Source of the DNA: an uncultured Prevotella sp.
GTDB taxonomy: Bacteria; Bacteroidota; Bacteroidia; Bacteroidales; Bacteroidaceae
DNA length: 23,828 bases
Reading direction: 5' to 3'
Assembly: GCA_900314365.1 (NCBI GenBank)
Contig: OMVH01000072.1
Location: forward strand, 1 to 23,828
A model generated the notes under the pieces. It was not told where the DNA came from and made no database searches. It was given only the letters and a program-made list of their open reading frames with translations. The translations under genes were made by a program, and so were the position numbers. Positions 6,645 through 15,247 of this stretch are shown one piece after another (the first letter of the stretch is position 1; every line of letters starts with the position of its first letter).

Positions 6645-8285
6645 TTATTCTTGCTCGAGAGCAAGTGTCTTTGTGGTCTGATCGCAGACATCACTCGGTC
6701 CCCAGTACTGGATAGGACCGGGATAGACATAACAAGTGTTCTTTGCCCACTCGTCGCGATGTGCAGCGAACGTCTTGAAGGGCTTGCCGTCGAGGTCGAC
6801 AAGAGCCTTGCGGATAACAGGCTTCATCTTGCCATTACGGCGCTCCATGTTCATCATCATCGTGATGGGCACTCCGCCAGCCTTCCACTCATCGGTACCG
6901 GCCGTAAGATTCTTCACTATGGCCATATAGCCCGTCTTGCCATTGGCAATGAGCTGGGCAGCACTCGTACCGAGTGCATAGCAGTAGTCAGCATCGAAGT
7001 TTGACGGAGCGGCACAACGGCCCTCATAGCCGAAGAAATGGTGCTGAGCAGCAAACTTGCCCACATACTTACCTTCCTTCTTCCATTCAGCAAGCTTATT
7101 GCCAACCATCTCCGAGATGAGCTTCTCGGTCTCAATGAGCGACACTTGTACGTTTCCGTGGGGATCACGGTCGAGGCTCAGCTGGCGGGCTACGCCCTCA
7201 GGAAGCGTTGCGAAAGTGGCACGGTTGGCTTCTGAGAGATGCTCCAGAATGTAAGCACGTTGCGCATCCTTGTCGAGGTCACGATAATCTGCGCCATGAG
7301 CAGCAAGCAGGTCGTTCAGTTCCTGGATAAGACGTCCGATAGCAGGAATGAACTCAATAAGGCCCTCGGGGATAAGCACGACGCCGAAGTTATTGCCATC
7401 GGCAGCCCTGTGTGCTACGACGGAAGCAATGTTCTCAACAATATCGTTGAGCGTGAGGTCCTTCTGCTGAATCTCCTCAGAAATAAGGCAGATGTTAGGC
7501 TGTGTCTGCAGAGCGCACTCCAGGGCAATGTGTGAGGCACTACGGCCCATGAGCTTGATGAAATGCCAGTACTTGCGAGCTGAATTGCAGTCACGCTCGA
7601 TGTTGCCAATCACCTCAGCATAGGTCTTCGTGGCAGTGTCGAAGCCGAAGCTGGTCTCAATCTGATCATTCTTCAGGTCGCCATCAATAGTCTTCGGGCA
7701 TCCGATGACCTGCACGCCATACTTCTTAGCAGCGTAATACTCAGCCAGCACGCATGCATTGGTATTGGAGTCGTCACCACCAATAATGACTACAGCCTTA
7801 ATGTCGAGTTTGCGGATAATCTGCAGTCCCTTCTCAAACTGGTCCTCAGTCTCAAGCTTTGTACGTCCCGAGCCAATGAGGTCGAAACCACCCGTATTGC
7901 GATAGTTGCTGAGCAGCTCGTCAGTAATCTCAATGTAATTATGGTCAACCAATCCACCAGGCCCCATAAGGAAGCCAAAGAGGCGGTTTTCGGGATTGAG
8001 TTTCTTGACCTCATCAAAGAGACCAGAGATGACATTGTGGCCACCAGGAGCCTGGCCGCCACTGAGAATGACTCCGACGTTCATCTTTGCCTTCGCGGGC
8101 TCGTCGCCAGGGACGAACTCTACAAGAGGCATTCCATAAGTGTTGGGGAACAATTGGCGAATTTCCTCCTGATCACCCACGCTCTGGGTCGGTTCGCCTT
8201 CTTTCACTTTCACATCACCTTGAAGAGCTTTAGGCAGCTTGGGCCTGTAAGCAGCTCTCTCCTTCTGCAATGCACTGATTTCCAT
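6645..8285 (-). CDS. pfp: Diphosphate--fructose-6-phosphate 1-phosphotransferase (PPi-dependent PFK)
   Basis: Cytoplasmic glycolytic enzyme of 546 aa, of the long PPi-PFK form found in plants, spirochaetes and Bacteroidetes. It reversibly phosphorylates fructose 6-phosphate with pyrophosphate instead of ATP. Motifs: the phosphate-binding GVILSGGQAPGGHN (71-84), GGDDSN (169-174) with D172 where ATP enzymes have Gly, PKTIDGD (197-203) with K198 where ATP enzymes have Gly, and MGRSASH (246-252). D172 and K198 are the accepted markers of PPi use. A -7 promoter element lies about 55 bases upstream of the ATG, and a large hairpin follows the stop. The enzyme saves ATP in fermentative glycolysis and can run in the gluconeogenic direction. 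Confidence 0.97.
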   Translation of the reverse strand: MEISALQKERAAYRPKLPKALQGDVKVKEGEPTQSVGDQEEIRQLFPNTYGMPLVEFVPGDEPAKAKMNVGVILSGGQAPGGHNVISGLFDEVKKLNPENRLFGFLMGPGGLVDHNYIEITDELLSNYRNTGGFDLIGSGRTKLETEDQFEKGLQIIRKLDIKAVVIIGGDDSNTNACVLAEYYAAKKYGVQVIGCPKTIDGDLKNDQIETSFGFDTATKTYAEVIGNIERDCNSARKYWHFIKLMGRSASHIALECALQTQPNICLISEEIQQKDLTLNDIVENIASVVAHRAADGNNFGVVLIPEGLIEFIPAIGRLIQELNDLLAAHGADYRDLDKDAQRAYILEHLSEANRATFATLPEGVARQLSLDRDPHGNVQVSLIETEKLISEMVGNKLAEWKKEGKYVGKFAAQHHFFGYEGRCAAPSNFDADYCYALGTSAAQLIANGKTGYMAIVKNLTAGTDEWKAGGVPITMMMNMERRNGKMKPVIRKALVDLDGKPFKTFAAHRDEWAKNTCYVYPGPIQYWGPSDVCDQTTKTLALEQE

Positions 8286-8340
8286 CTTGAACGAATAAAA
8301 GTATTTAAGTTGTTAAATAAAGGAATTCCTTTTCCTCTTG

Positions 8341-8373
8341 CAAAGCTACAATAAATCTGTGAAATAGAGGAAA
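8341..8373 (-). promoter_or_regulatory. Bacteroidetes promoter for pfp
   Basis: The minus strand reads TTTC (8373-8370), 21 bases, then TAGCTTTG (8348-8341). The -7 box is a perfect TAnnTTTG match and the -33 element has one mismatch. The predicted leader is about 50 bases before the ATG at 8285. Confidence 0.62.
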
Positions 8374-8420
8374 GAAAGGGGAGAAAACATTTTTTCCTGA
8401 TATTTTTTTCCTATCTCTCC

Positions 8421-8449
8421 TTGCATCTCCCATTTTTTTTCTATCTTTG
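8421..8449 (+). promoter_or_regulatory. Bacteroidetes promoter for the 8545-15209 gene run
   Basis: TTG at 8421-8423, 18 bases, then TATCTTTG at 8442-8449, a perfect -7 match with a slightly short spacer. It is divergent from the pfp promoter and lies about 95 bases upstream of the ATG at 8545. No other clear promoter is seen before 15209, so this may drive the whole run. Confidence 0.6.
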
Positions 8450-8544
8450 GCATTATAAAAGCTACCGGCCATTACTGACACTTCACGACTCCGACTGTGA
8501 GTTCTGATATGCCGGGACCGGACAAACTACCAAAAGACAACATT

Positions 8545-8817
8545 ATGAGCAACAAAAGAGATTTGAAGAAAAGCATCAATTACGTGTGCAGTGACCTGTT
8601 CGCAGAGTGCGTTGCAGCCACACTTTACAGTGGAAACACCAACGAGGAGAACGCCAATGCTCTCCTTCGCTCCATACTCACTCTCCACAGCGACTTTGTC
8701 AGCCGTGTCTCGCATCCGGAGCCTGGCATGAAGGGCCGTAAATACTACAAGACTCTTGTAGCTGAATTCAATCAGCAGATTTCTGAAATTATTGACCAGA
8801 TAGGCAACTTAAACTGA
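8545..8817 (+). CDS. Conserved-looking small protein of unknown function
   Basis: Protein of 90 aa, charged and mostly helical, with no signal peptide, transmembrane segment or motif that I recognise. It begins MSNKRDLKKSINYVCSDLF and ends with an amphipathic helix (FNQQISEIIDQIGNL). An in-frame GTG at 8497 would add 16 residues, but the ATG at 8545 gives the more natural basic start. It is the first gene after the promoter at 8421-8449 and is followed after 41 bases by the acyltransferase gene. It resembles small hypothetical proteins I recall from Bacteroidales, but I cannot assign a function. Confidence 0.75.
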   Translation: MSNKRDLKKSINYVCSDLFAECVAATLYSGNTNEENANALLRSILTLHSDFVSRVSHPEPGMKGRKYYKTLVAEFNQQISEIIDQIGNLN

Positions 8818-8858
8818 CCCGGCCCTTCACAGCACACGATCAGAGGCAGGCAATCATC

Positions 8859-9416
8859 ATGTTAGAAAAACTTTGCAGTTGGATACTATATAAACGTCTG
8901 GGATGGCACAAGGTAATCACCCAACCCCATCCCGACAAGTACATCATCAGCTTAGCCCCGCATACAAGCAACTGGGATTTTATCATAGGCCAGCTCTACA
9001 TGCGGGCCGAGGGCATGAAAACCAATTTCCTCATGAAGAAGGAATGGTTCTTCTGGCCCTTAGGTAGCTTTTTCCGCCATATAGGAGGCATCCCCGTTTA
9101 CCGCTCAAAACATACCAGCCTCACCGACAGACTCGCTCAGACCGCACGAGAGGCTGAAACATTCCATCTCTGCATCACTCCCGAGGGAACTCGAAAGAAG
9201 ACCACAGAGTGGAAGCATGGTTTCTACTACATCGCCCTCAAAGCCAATCTGCCCATACTACTCTATGGACTTGACTACGGCTCGAAGTGCATCTACTGCA
9301 CAAAGACCATCACACCGACAGGCGATGTAGATCGCGAGATGAAGGAAATAAAAAGCTACTACAAGGACTTCCGTGGCCGGAAGCCCGAGAACTTCAGCAT
9401 AGGAGACGAAGCATGA
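8859..9416 (+). CDS. PlsC-type 1-acyl-sn-glycerol-3-phosphate acyltransferase family protein
   Basis: Acyltransferase of 185 aa. The catalytic HX4D motif is H35-TSNW-D40, and the acceptor-binding motif is PEGTR (108-112), both characteristic of the PlsC/LPLAT superfamily; GGIPVYR (76-82) fits the intermediate motif. Such enzymes transfer an acyl chain to a lysophospholipid or related acceptor at the inner membrane face. At 185 aa it is shorter than E. coli PlsC (245 aa) and lacks a long N-terminal membrane anchor, as in the short family seen in Bacteroidetes. It may therefore acylate something other than lysophosphatidic acid. Its stop overlaps the next gene's start by 4 bases (ATGA), indicating translational coupling. 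Confidence 0.88.
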   Translation: MLEKLCSWILYKRLGWHKVITQPHPDKYIISLAPHTSNWDFIIGQLYMRAEGMKTNFLMKKEWFFWPLGSFFRHIGGIPVYRSKHTSLTDRLAQTAREAETFHLCITPEGTRKKTTEWKHGFYYIALKANLPILLYGLDYGSKCIYCTKTITPTGDVDREMKEIKSYYKDFRGRKPENFSIGDEA

Positions 9417-12019
9417 GTGCACGTACACTGGTTTTGTCCCTCCTTCTCGGAATGACTTCGACTACAGTCCTGGCACAAGATGATGTCATTGGGGGCGCAT
9501 GGGGCGACATCGACTACAAAGGAGCCCCGTGGGTGGCTAATATCTCACGCCCCAACCGCATTACCAAAGGACTTCAAGGCCGGCACATCACTGTGTGGGC
9601 CAGTCATGGACGCTACTATGACCTAACACGTCAAAAGTGGGAATGGCAGCGCCCTAATCTCTTTGCCACCAACGAAGACCTTTTTACGCAGACCATTGTC
9701 GTTCCCTTCCTCATTCCCATGCTCGAAAAAGCGGGAGCTTGTGTTTTCACTCCCCGTGAGCGCGACTGGCAGACCAAAGAGTACATCGTTGATAATGACG
9801 ATGCCAAGCTTCAACCCTTCTATACCGAACAATCCACATCAAAGTCATGGCATGATGCCGGCCTTAAGGGATTTGCCCGACACGACGGTCCCTATGTCGA
9901 CGGTGAAAACCCTTTTGAAAAGGGAACGCTACGCATGGCTAAGGTTACGAGGAAGAAGAATGCCAGTACCATCACCTATCAGCCTTCGTTTGAGGAGGCT
10001 GGACGCTATGCCGTCTATGTAAGCTATCAGACGGTTGAGGGGCAAAGTGTTGACGATGCATTATACATCGTCCGTCACAAAGGGCAAAGCACAGAGTTTC
10101 GCGTCAATCAGCAAATGGGTGGAGGCACCTGGGTATATCTCGGCACCTTCGATTTCGACAAAGGCTGCAACAGATACAACTGTGTCGTAGCAACCAACAA
10201 CTCGCACCATCGTAAGGGCATTGTCACTTCGGACGCAGTACGCTTCGGCGGCGGCATGGGTAACATACAGAGGGGCGGCTCCGTAAGCGGACTGCCCAGA
10301 TGCCTCGAAGGTGCACGATACTATGCACAGTGGGCAGGGGCTCCCTTCACAGTCTACAGCACCAAAGGAGGCACTGACGATTATGGTGATGACATCAATA
10401 CCAGGAGTACTATGCTCAACTGGTTGGCTGGAGGAAGTGTCTTCATGCCAAGTCTGGAAGGAAAGAAAGTCCCTATGGAATTGTCACTGGCAGTGCACAG
10501 CGATGCAGGCTATTCGTCTGACTATAAGACAGTAACGGGGTCTCTGGCCATCTGTACCACTAATTTCAACGAAGGCAGATTGAATGCCGGAATCTCACGC
10601 ATGGCTTCACGAGACTTCGCTTCCATGCTTCTGCAAAATACAGACAGAGACCTCAAAGCAGCCTTCAGCAACTGGAATATACGCTATCTTTGGGACCGCA
10701 ATTATTCTGAAACACGCCTTCCGGAAGTTCCTTCAGCCATTCTGGAAACAATGTCGCACCAAAACTTTGCCGACATGAGACTCGGCCAGGACCCTTATTT
10801 TAAGTTTGTCCTTGCCCGGTCTATCTATAAGACTATACTACGTTTCATTACAATGGAGCATGAGGAAGACTGTGTCGTGCAGCCTCTGTCACCGAAGGAT
10901 TTCAGTGTCACAGCCATTGGCCACAACAAAGTAAAGATTTCCTGGAATCCGCAGCCCGACTCTACTGAGCCATCCTCAAAGCCTACCTCTTATAATATAT
11001 ACACAGCCTCAGGCACAAGTGGTTTCGACAATGGAATCAATGTGAAGGGAACGAGTTATACGATGGAGGTCGAACCAGGCGTACAATATAACTTCCGTGT
11101 CACGGCCTGCAATGCTGGAGGCGAAAGCTTCCCCACCGAGACACTGTCGGCCTGTCTCCAGCCCAATGCCACAAAAACGATACTCATCATCAATGGCTTC
11201 CAAAGACTCTCATCGCCCGAAGTTATTGACAATGCCACTTCACAAGGCTTCGACCTCGATAAAGATGTCGGCGTAAGCTACGGCCTTACAGCAGGATGGG
11301 TAGGCAAACAAACGGGCTTCGACAAAAGCAGGATTGGAGCTGTGGGGCCTGGAGGACTGGGATGGAGCGGGGATGAGCTAGCCGGACATTTCATTGCAGG
11401 CAACGACTTCAACTACACAGCTTCACACGCCGAAGCCATAGCATCAGCCAAAATCTATAATGTGGTAAGTTGCTCGCGCGATGCCGTTGAAGGTGGACTT
11501 GTCAGTTTGGATGGCTATGACGCCGTTGACCTCATACTCGGCCTCGAGAAATCCGACGGCCATTCGCTGAACTACTTCAAGACATTCACGCCCCGTCTGC
11601 GCAACATCATCTCTGGTTACGCCAATCGTCAAGGCGGAAGTTTACTCGTGAGCGGTTCCTACGTTGGTTCCGACATGAAGACTGAAGACGAAAAGAACTT
11701 CCTGAGCAGCATCTTGAAGACACGCTGGGCTCCTTCAGACAGTGTCTGCAGTGAGGAAAGCGTGAACGGGCTTGGAATGAACTTCAACATTGTGCGTAAA
11801 ATCAATCCCCAGCATTACGCCTCAACATCAGTCGATATTCTGCAGCCCGAATCACAAGCCATCTGCGCCATGCAGTATGCCGATGGTACAAGCGCAGCTG
11901 TAGCCTTCAAAGACAACACTTGGCGCTGTTTCACGATGGGATTCCCTTTTGAGTGCATATCCGGCTCTGCCGTAAGAGACCGACTCATGAGAGGAATACT
12001 CAACTATCTGCTGAACTGA
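9413..12019 (+). CDS. Secreted N-acetylmuramoyl-L-alanine amidase-like protein with inserted golvesin domain and FN3 domain
   Basis: Protein of 868 aa with a signal peptide (1-22, ending VLAQ). An amidase_3-like domain is split in two: the first part (about 58-175) has TVWASHGRYYD with H65, and the second part (about 296-480) has LSLAVHSDAG with H362 and AILETMSHQNF with E445. H65, H362 and E445 match the metal-ligand or catalytic pattern of zinc amidases. Between them sits a beta-sandwich golvesin-type domain (about 188-278: GRYAVYVSYQ, GGGTWVYLGTFDF, TSDAVRFGGG). A fibronectin type III domain (about 493-582) and an alpha/beta C-terminal domain (585-868) follow. Database entries sometimes call such proteins xanthan lyase from the golvesin domain; peptidoglycan amidase is my inference. 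An upstream in-frame start at 9287 would lie inside the acyltransferase gene and is rejected. Confidence 0.82.
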   Translation: MSARTLVLSLLLGMTSTTVLAQDDVIGGAWGDIDYKGAPWVANISRPNRITKGLQGRHITVWASHGRYYDLTRQKWEWQRPNLFATNEDLFTQTIVVPFLIPMLEKAGACVFTPRERDWQTKEYIVDNDDAKLQPFYTEQSTSKSWHDAGLKGFARHDGPYVDGENPFEKGTLRMAKVTRKKNASTITYQPSFEEAGRYAVYVSYQTVEGQSVDDALYIVRHKGQSTEFRVNQQMGGGTWVYLGTFDFDKGCNRYNCVVATNNSHHRKGIVTSDAVRFGGGMGNIQRGGSVSGLPRCLEGARYYAQWAGAPFTVYSTKGGTDDYGDDINTRSTMLNWLAGGSVFMPSLEGKKVPMELSLAVHSDAGYSSDYKTVTGSLAICTTNFNEGRLNAGISRMASRDFASMLLQNTDRDLKAAFSNWNIRYLWDRNYSETRLPEVPSAILETMSHQNFADMRLGQDPYFKFVLARSIYKTILRFITMEHEEDCVVQPLSPKDFSVTAIGHNKVKISWNPQPDSTEPSSKPTSYNIYTASGTSGFDNGINVKGTSYTMEVEPGVQYNFRVTACNAGGESFPTETLSACLQPNATKTILIINGFQRLSSPEVIDNATSQGFDLDKDVGVSYGLTAGWVGKQTGFDKSRIGAVGPGGLGWSGDELAGHFIAGNDFNYTASHAEAIASAKIYNVVSCSRDAVEGGLVSLDGYDAVDLILGLEKSDGHSLNYFKTFTPRLRNIISGYANRQGGSLLVSGSYVGSDMKTEDEKNFLSSILKTRWAPSDSVCSEESVNGLGMNFNIVRKINPQHYASTSVDILQPESQAICAMQYADGTSAAVAFKDNTWRCFTMGFPFECISGSAVRDRLMRGILNYLLN

Positions 12020-12068
12020 TAAAGCAAAGAACCCAACAACATCATAAAACCCACAAACAGTTAAGATT

Positions 12069-12401
12069 ATGTACAAGATTCAAGCAAATCCCTCTGGCAC
12101 CCGAAGCATAGAAGTGAGCGATGCCCACTTGGCCACGATCGACAAATATTCGCTCTTTCGCAATCTCGTTGACAGCAACGGCATCATTGACGAGAACGTA
12201 CTCGAGAAACTGAAACTCAACGTCAGGTCCATCCTCGAATCTGAGGCCGGTCCCGACAAAGGTCTCCTCGATCTCTGTCTCGACGTCATCTACAACAGCA
12301 ATATGAAAGCGTTCGGACTCCACAAGCTGGTACTGCTCTACATCAAATGGAAGCAGGAGCAGAAGGACTCTGCCGACGATGAACTTGAGGTGACCGACTG
12401 A
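12069..12401 (+). CDS. Small protein of unknown function upstream of ygiQ-type gene
   Basis: Protein of 110 aa, soluble and charged, with no signal peptide or transmembrane helix and no motif I recognise. The central part is helical (ENVLEKLKLNVRSILESE, then FGLHKLVLLYIKWKQEQ), and the tail is acidic. It starts 49 bases after the amidase-like gene with no promoter motif between. Its TGA overlaps the ATG of the radical SAM gene by one base (TGATG), a typical termination-reinitiation junction, so the two are very likely translated together. A link to the radical SAM protein is possible but unproven. Confidence 0.78.
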   Translation: MYKIQANPSGTRSIEVSDAHLATIDKYSLFRNLVDSNGIIDENVLEKLKLNVRSILESEAGPDKGLLDLCLDVIYNSNMKAFGLHKLVLLYIKWKQEQKDSADDELEVTD

Positions 12402-14470
12402 TGGCAAGAACTCAAAGAACAGCCCAGGCTCCCGGTATCAGTGGGCAACATGCAACCGACAGTACCGGCTACCAACTGACAGACTTCCTGCCTACCACCA
12501 AGAAAGAATGCGAACTGAGAGGATGGGACCAACTCGATGTCATCATCTTCTCTGGCGATGCCTATGTTGACCATCCGTCATTTGGCGTGGCCGTCATAGG
12601 TCGTTCGCTTGAGGCTGCAGGCTACCGTGTTGCCATCGTGCCCCAACCCGACTGGCACGGTGACTTCCGCGATTTCCGCAAGTTGGGCCGCCCGCGACTC
12701 TTCTTTGCCATCGCCCCAGGGTGTATGGACTCCATGGTCAACAAGTACACAGCCAACCGGCGCCTGCGTTCTGTAGACGAATACAGTCCCGACGGTCGCC
12801 ATGACATGCGTCCTGAGTACCCTACAATAGTCTATTCTCAAATACTAAAGCGTCTATTTCCTGACGTTCCTGTCGTATTGGGAGGTATCGAAGCTTCCAT
12901 GCGCAGGCTGACTCATTATGACTATTGGCAGGACCGGCTCCGCAAATGCATCCTCTGCGATTCCGGAGCCGACATCATCATGTATGGTATGGGAGCAAAG
13001 TCGCTCCTGCAGCTCTGTCAGGAAATTGAAGAAGGAAGACCCATGAAGGAAATCCACGATATTCCTCAAACGGTCTTCCTCGTTCGAAAGGACGATATTC
13101 CGGGAGGAATCACAGCCGACGACATTGTCCTCCACAGCCATGAGGAGTGCCTGGCCAGCAAGCGCTGTGAAGCGGAGAATTATCGGCACATAGAAGAAGA
13201 ATCGAACAGAGTCCATGCCCAGCGCATTCTGCAGGAAGTTGACGGACTCTATGCTGTCGTCAACCCTCCCTACCCAACACTTACCACGGAGGAACTCGAT
13301 GCCACCTTCGACCTGCCCTACACCCGTCAGCCTCATCCCAAATACAAGGGCAAGACGATACCGGCCTACGAGATGATAAAGTTCTCCGTAAATATCCATC
13401 AGGGCTGTTTCGGTGGCTGTGCCTTCTGCACCATTTCTGCCCACCAAGGAAAGTTCGTCGTATGTAGGTCGAAGAGAAGCATCCTCAACGAGGTACGCAA
13501 AGTCATCGATATGCCCGGTTTCAAGGGTTATCTTTCCGACTTAGGCGGTCCATCGGCAAACATGTATGGTATGCGTGGCCGCAACCACAAGGCCTGCGAG
13601 CACTGCCGCCGTCCCTCCTGCATCAATCCGCAGATATGCCCCAATCTCAACACTGACCTATCAAGCCTGCTCGACATCTACCACGCCGTAGATGCTTTGC
13701 CCGGCATCAAGAAGAGCTTTGTAGGCAGTGGCATTCGCTACGACTTACTCCTGCACGAGAGTAAAGATGAGAGAGTAAACGAGGCAGCCCGCCAATACAC
13801 CCGCGAACTCATCACCCGTCATGTGAGCGGCAGACTCAAGGTAGCACCTGAACACACCTCGGACAATGTGTTGCGTCTGATGCGCAAGCCGTCGTTTGAA
13901 GAGTTCCGGGAGTTCTGCAAAATCTTTGAGCGCATCAACAAGGAAGAGAACCTTCGTGAGCAAATCATACCCTACTTCATCAGCAGCCATCCCGGCTGTC
14001 GTGAAGAAGACATGGCCGAGCTTGCGGCCATTACGAAAGGGTTGAATTTCAAGCTTGAACAAGTGCAAGACTTCACACCAACCCCAATGACCATCAGTAC
14101 GGAGATGTGGTACACAGGACTTAACCCCTATACCCTCGAACCTGTCTTCAGCGCCCGCACACCACGCGAGAAACTTGCACAGCGACAATTCTTCTTCTGG
14201 TACAAACCTGAAGAGAGAGCCAACATCGAGCGCGAGCTGCGCCGCATCGGCCGGCCCGACCTCATAGCGAAGCTCTACGGCGGTTCAGCAGGCGGTCACA
14301 CTTCCAAGGTACATTTCGACAATCGTCCCGTCGGCAGCCTTCCAACCACGGCTGAGCACGGAAGGAAGAAATCATTCAATCCCAACTTCAGCAATGACAA
14401 TCATCGAAAGCAAAGTCGAGGGAAAGGAAAGCCCTCAGACATGCGAGGACGGCATCGCAGTGAACGATAG
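12401..14470 (+). CDS. YgiQ family radical SAM protein
   Basis: Large radical SAM enzyme of 689 aa of the YgiQ family (UPF0313). The 4Fe-4S/SAM motif is C336-FGG-C340-AF-C343, a CX3CX2C cluster within NIHQGCFGGCAFCTIS. The N-terminal part (about 40-200), with DVIIFSGDAYVDHP and VVLGGIEASMRRL, resembles the B12-binding-like domain of the family. Further cysteines lie around 13594-13641 (CEHCRRPSC, then C), possibly a second metal site. The C-terminal 40 residues are basic and low in complexity, and their last 77 bases are also coding in the next gene's frame. The reaction of YgiQ proteins is not established to my knowledge. Length and motifs fit an intact gene. Confidence 0.95.
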   Translation: MARTQRTAQAPGISGQHATDSTGYQLTDFLPTTKKECELRGWDQLDVIIFSGDAYVDHPSFGVAVIGRSLEAAGYRVAIVPQPDWHGDFRDFRKLGRPRLFFAIAPGCMDSMVNKYTANRRLRSVDEYSPDGRHDMRPEYPTIVYSQILKRLFPDVPVVLGGIEASMRRLTHYDYWQDRLRKCILCDSGADIIMYGMGAKSLLQLCQEIEEGRPMKEIHDIPQTVFLVRKDDIPGGITADDIVLHSHEECLASKRCEAENYRHIEEESNRVHAQRILQEVDGLYAVVNPPYPTLTTEELDATFDLPYTRQPHPKYKGKTIPAYEMIKFSVNIHQGCFGGCAFCTISAHQGKFVVCRSKRSILNEVRKVIDMPGFKGYLSDLGGPSANMYGMRGRNHKACEHCRRPSCINPQICPNLNTDLSSLLDIYHAVDALPGIKKSFVGSGIRYDLLLHESKDERVNEAARQYTRELITRHVSGRLKVAPEHTSDNVLRLMRKPSFEEFREFCKIFERINKEENLREQIIPYFISSHPGCREEDMAELAAITKGLNFKLEQVQDFTPTPMTISTEMWYTGLNPYTLEPVFSARTPREKLAQRQFFFWYKPEERANIERELRRIGRPDLIAKLYGGSAGGHTSKVHFDNRPVGSLPTTAEHGRKKSFNPNFSNDNHRKQSRGKGKPSDMRGRHRSER

Positions 14471-15209
14471 CTTTGTGGCTGTCGTTGACGGCAGCACGAG
14501 CAAGACTCCCCTCCACGTCGCCCCCAACATGAGCAACGGGCGCTACGCCATGAAGCTCATCACCAGCCTCGTGACGTCTATGTCTTCCACCCTCGGCTGT
14601 TCGGACTTCTGTACGCTTGTTACACGGCGTTTCCGCGAAGTCTACCAAGAAACAGGCCAGGACATGGCTCGCTTGGCCTTCCACCCCGAAGAGCGGCTCA
14701 CGGCCAGTGCCATCGTCTACAGTCGCCACCGTCATGAGATATGGATGGTGGGCGACTGCCAATGCATGGTCAACGGAAACCACTTCGACAATCCCAAACC
14801 TTCGGAGGCTGTAGCAGCAGCCGAGAGGGCGAGAGTCGTAGAGGATGCTCTTTCAAAAGGAGTGACAGAGGAAGAAATAGAACGCCACGATCCGGGTCGT
14901 GACTACATACTACCGTTGCTCATCCACGGGATGGCCGGACAAAACAAAGAGTATGCCGTCATCGACGGATTCCCAATTTACATGCAGGGCGTCAGAATTA
15001 TCAAGCTCACCCAACAGCCCTCCGAGATTATCCTTGCATCAGATGGCTACCCCATCCTCCGCCCCACCCTAAAGGAAAGCGAGTCGAAGCTGAGCACCCT
15101 GCTCCGCGACGACCCGCTATGCATTCATTCTTTTAAAGCCACAAAAGGACTGCACCGAGGCTATTGCTCTTTCGACGACCGGGCCTTTGTCCGCTTTCTC
15201 ACAGACTGA
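14394..15209 (+). CDS. PP2C-like serine/threonine phosphatase domain protein
   Basis: Protein of 271 aa with the ordered motifs of metal-dependent PP2C phosphatases: QTCEDG (15-20) with D19, VVDGS (30-34) with D32, MVGDCQ (118-123) with D121, LASDGY (214-219) with D217, and SFDDRA (259-264) with D261/D262. The usual VGDSR reads VGDCQ, so it is a diverged member, but the acidic metal ligands are kept. It has no signal peptide or transmembrane helix and is cytoplasmic. The start at 14394 is needed to include the first motif, so it overlaps ygiQ by 77 bases in another frame. No kinase gene is nearby, so the substrate is unknown. Confidence 0.85.
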   Translation: MTIIESKVEGKESPQTCEDGIAVNDSFVAVVDGSTSKTPLHVAPNMSNGRYAMKLITSLVTSMSSTLGCSDFCTLVTRRFREVYQETGQDMARLAFHPEERLTASAIVYSRHRHEIWMVGDCQCMVNGNHFDNPKPSEAVAAAERARVVEDALSKGVTEEEIERHDPGRDYILPLLIHGMAGQNKEYAVIDGFPIYMQGVRIIKLTQQPSEIILASDGYPILRPTLKESESKLSTLLRDDPLCIHSFKATKGLHRGYCSFDDRAFVRFLTD

Positions 15210-15217
15210 CTGTCGAA

Positions 15218-15247
15218 GCCTGACCAACCCGGTTGTTAACGTCAGGC
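15218..15247. terminator. Hairpin between convergent PP2C and leuB genes
   Basis: GCCTGAC (15218-15224) pairs with GTCAGGC (15241-15247), and the loop carries a second small pairing, CAAC/GTTG. It fills the 32-base gap between the two convergent genes and covers the leuB stop codon (15242-15244). There is no strong U tract on either side, so termination activity is uncertain. Confidence 0.5.

Noticed and set aside
9287..9412. Upstream start for the amidase-like protein at 9287
   Set aside because: That part lies within the acyltransferase gene, and the signal peptide begins exactly at the ATG at 9413.
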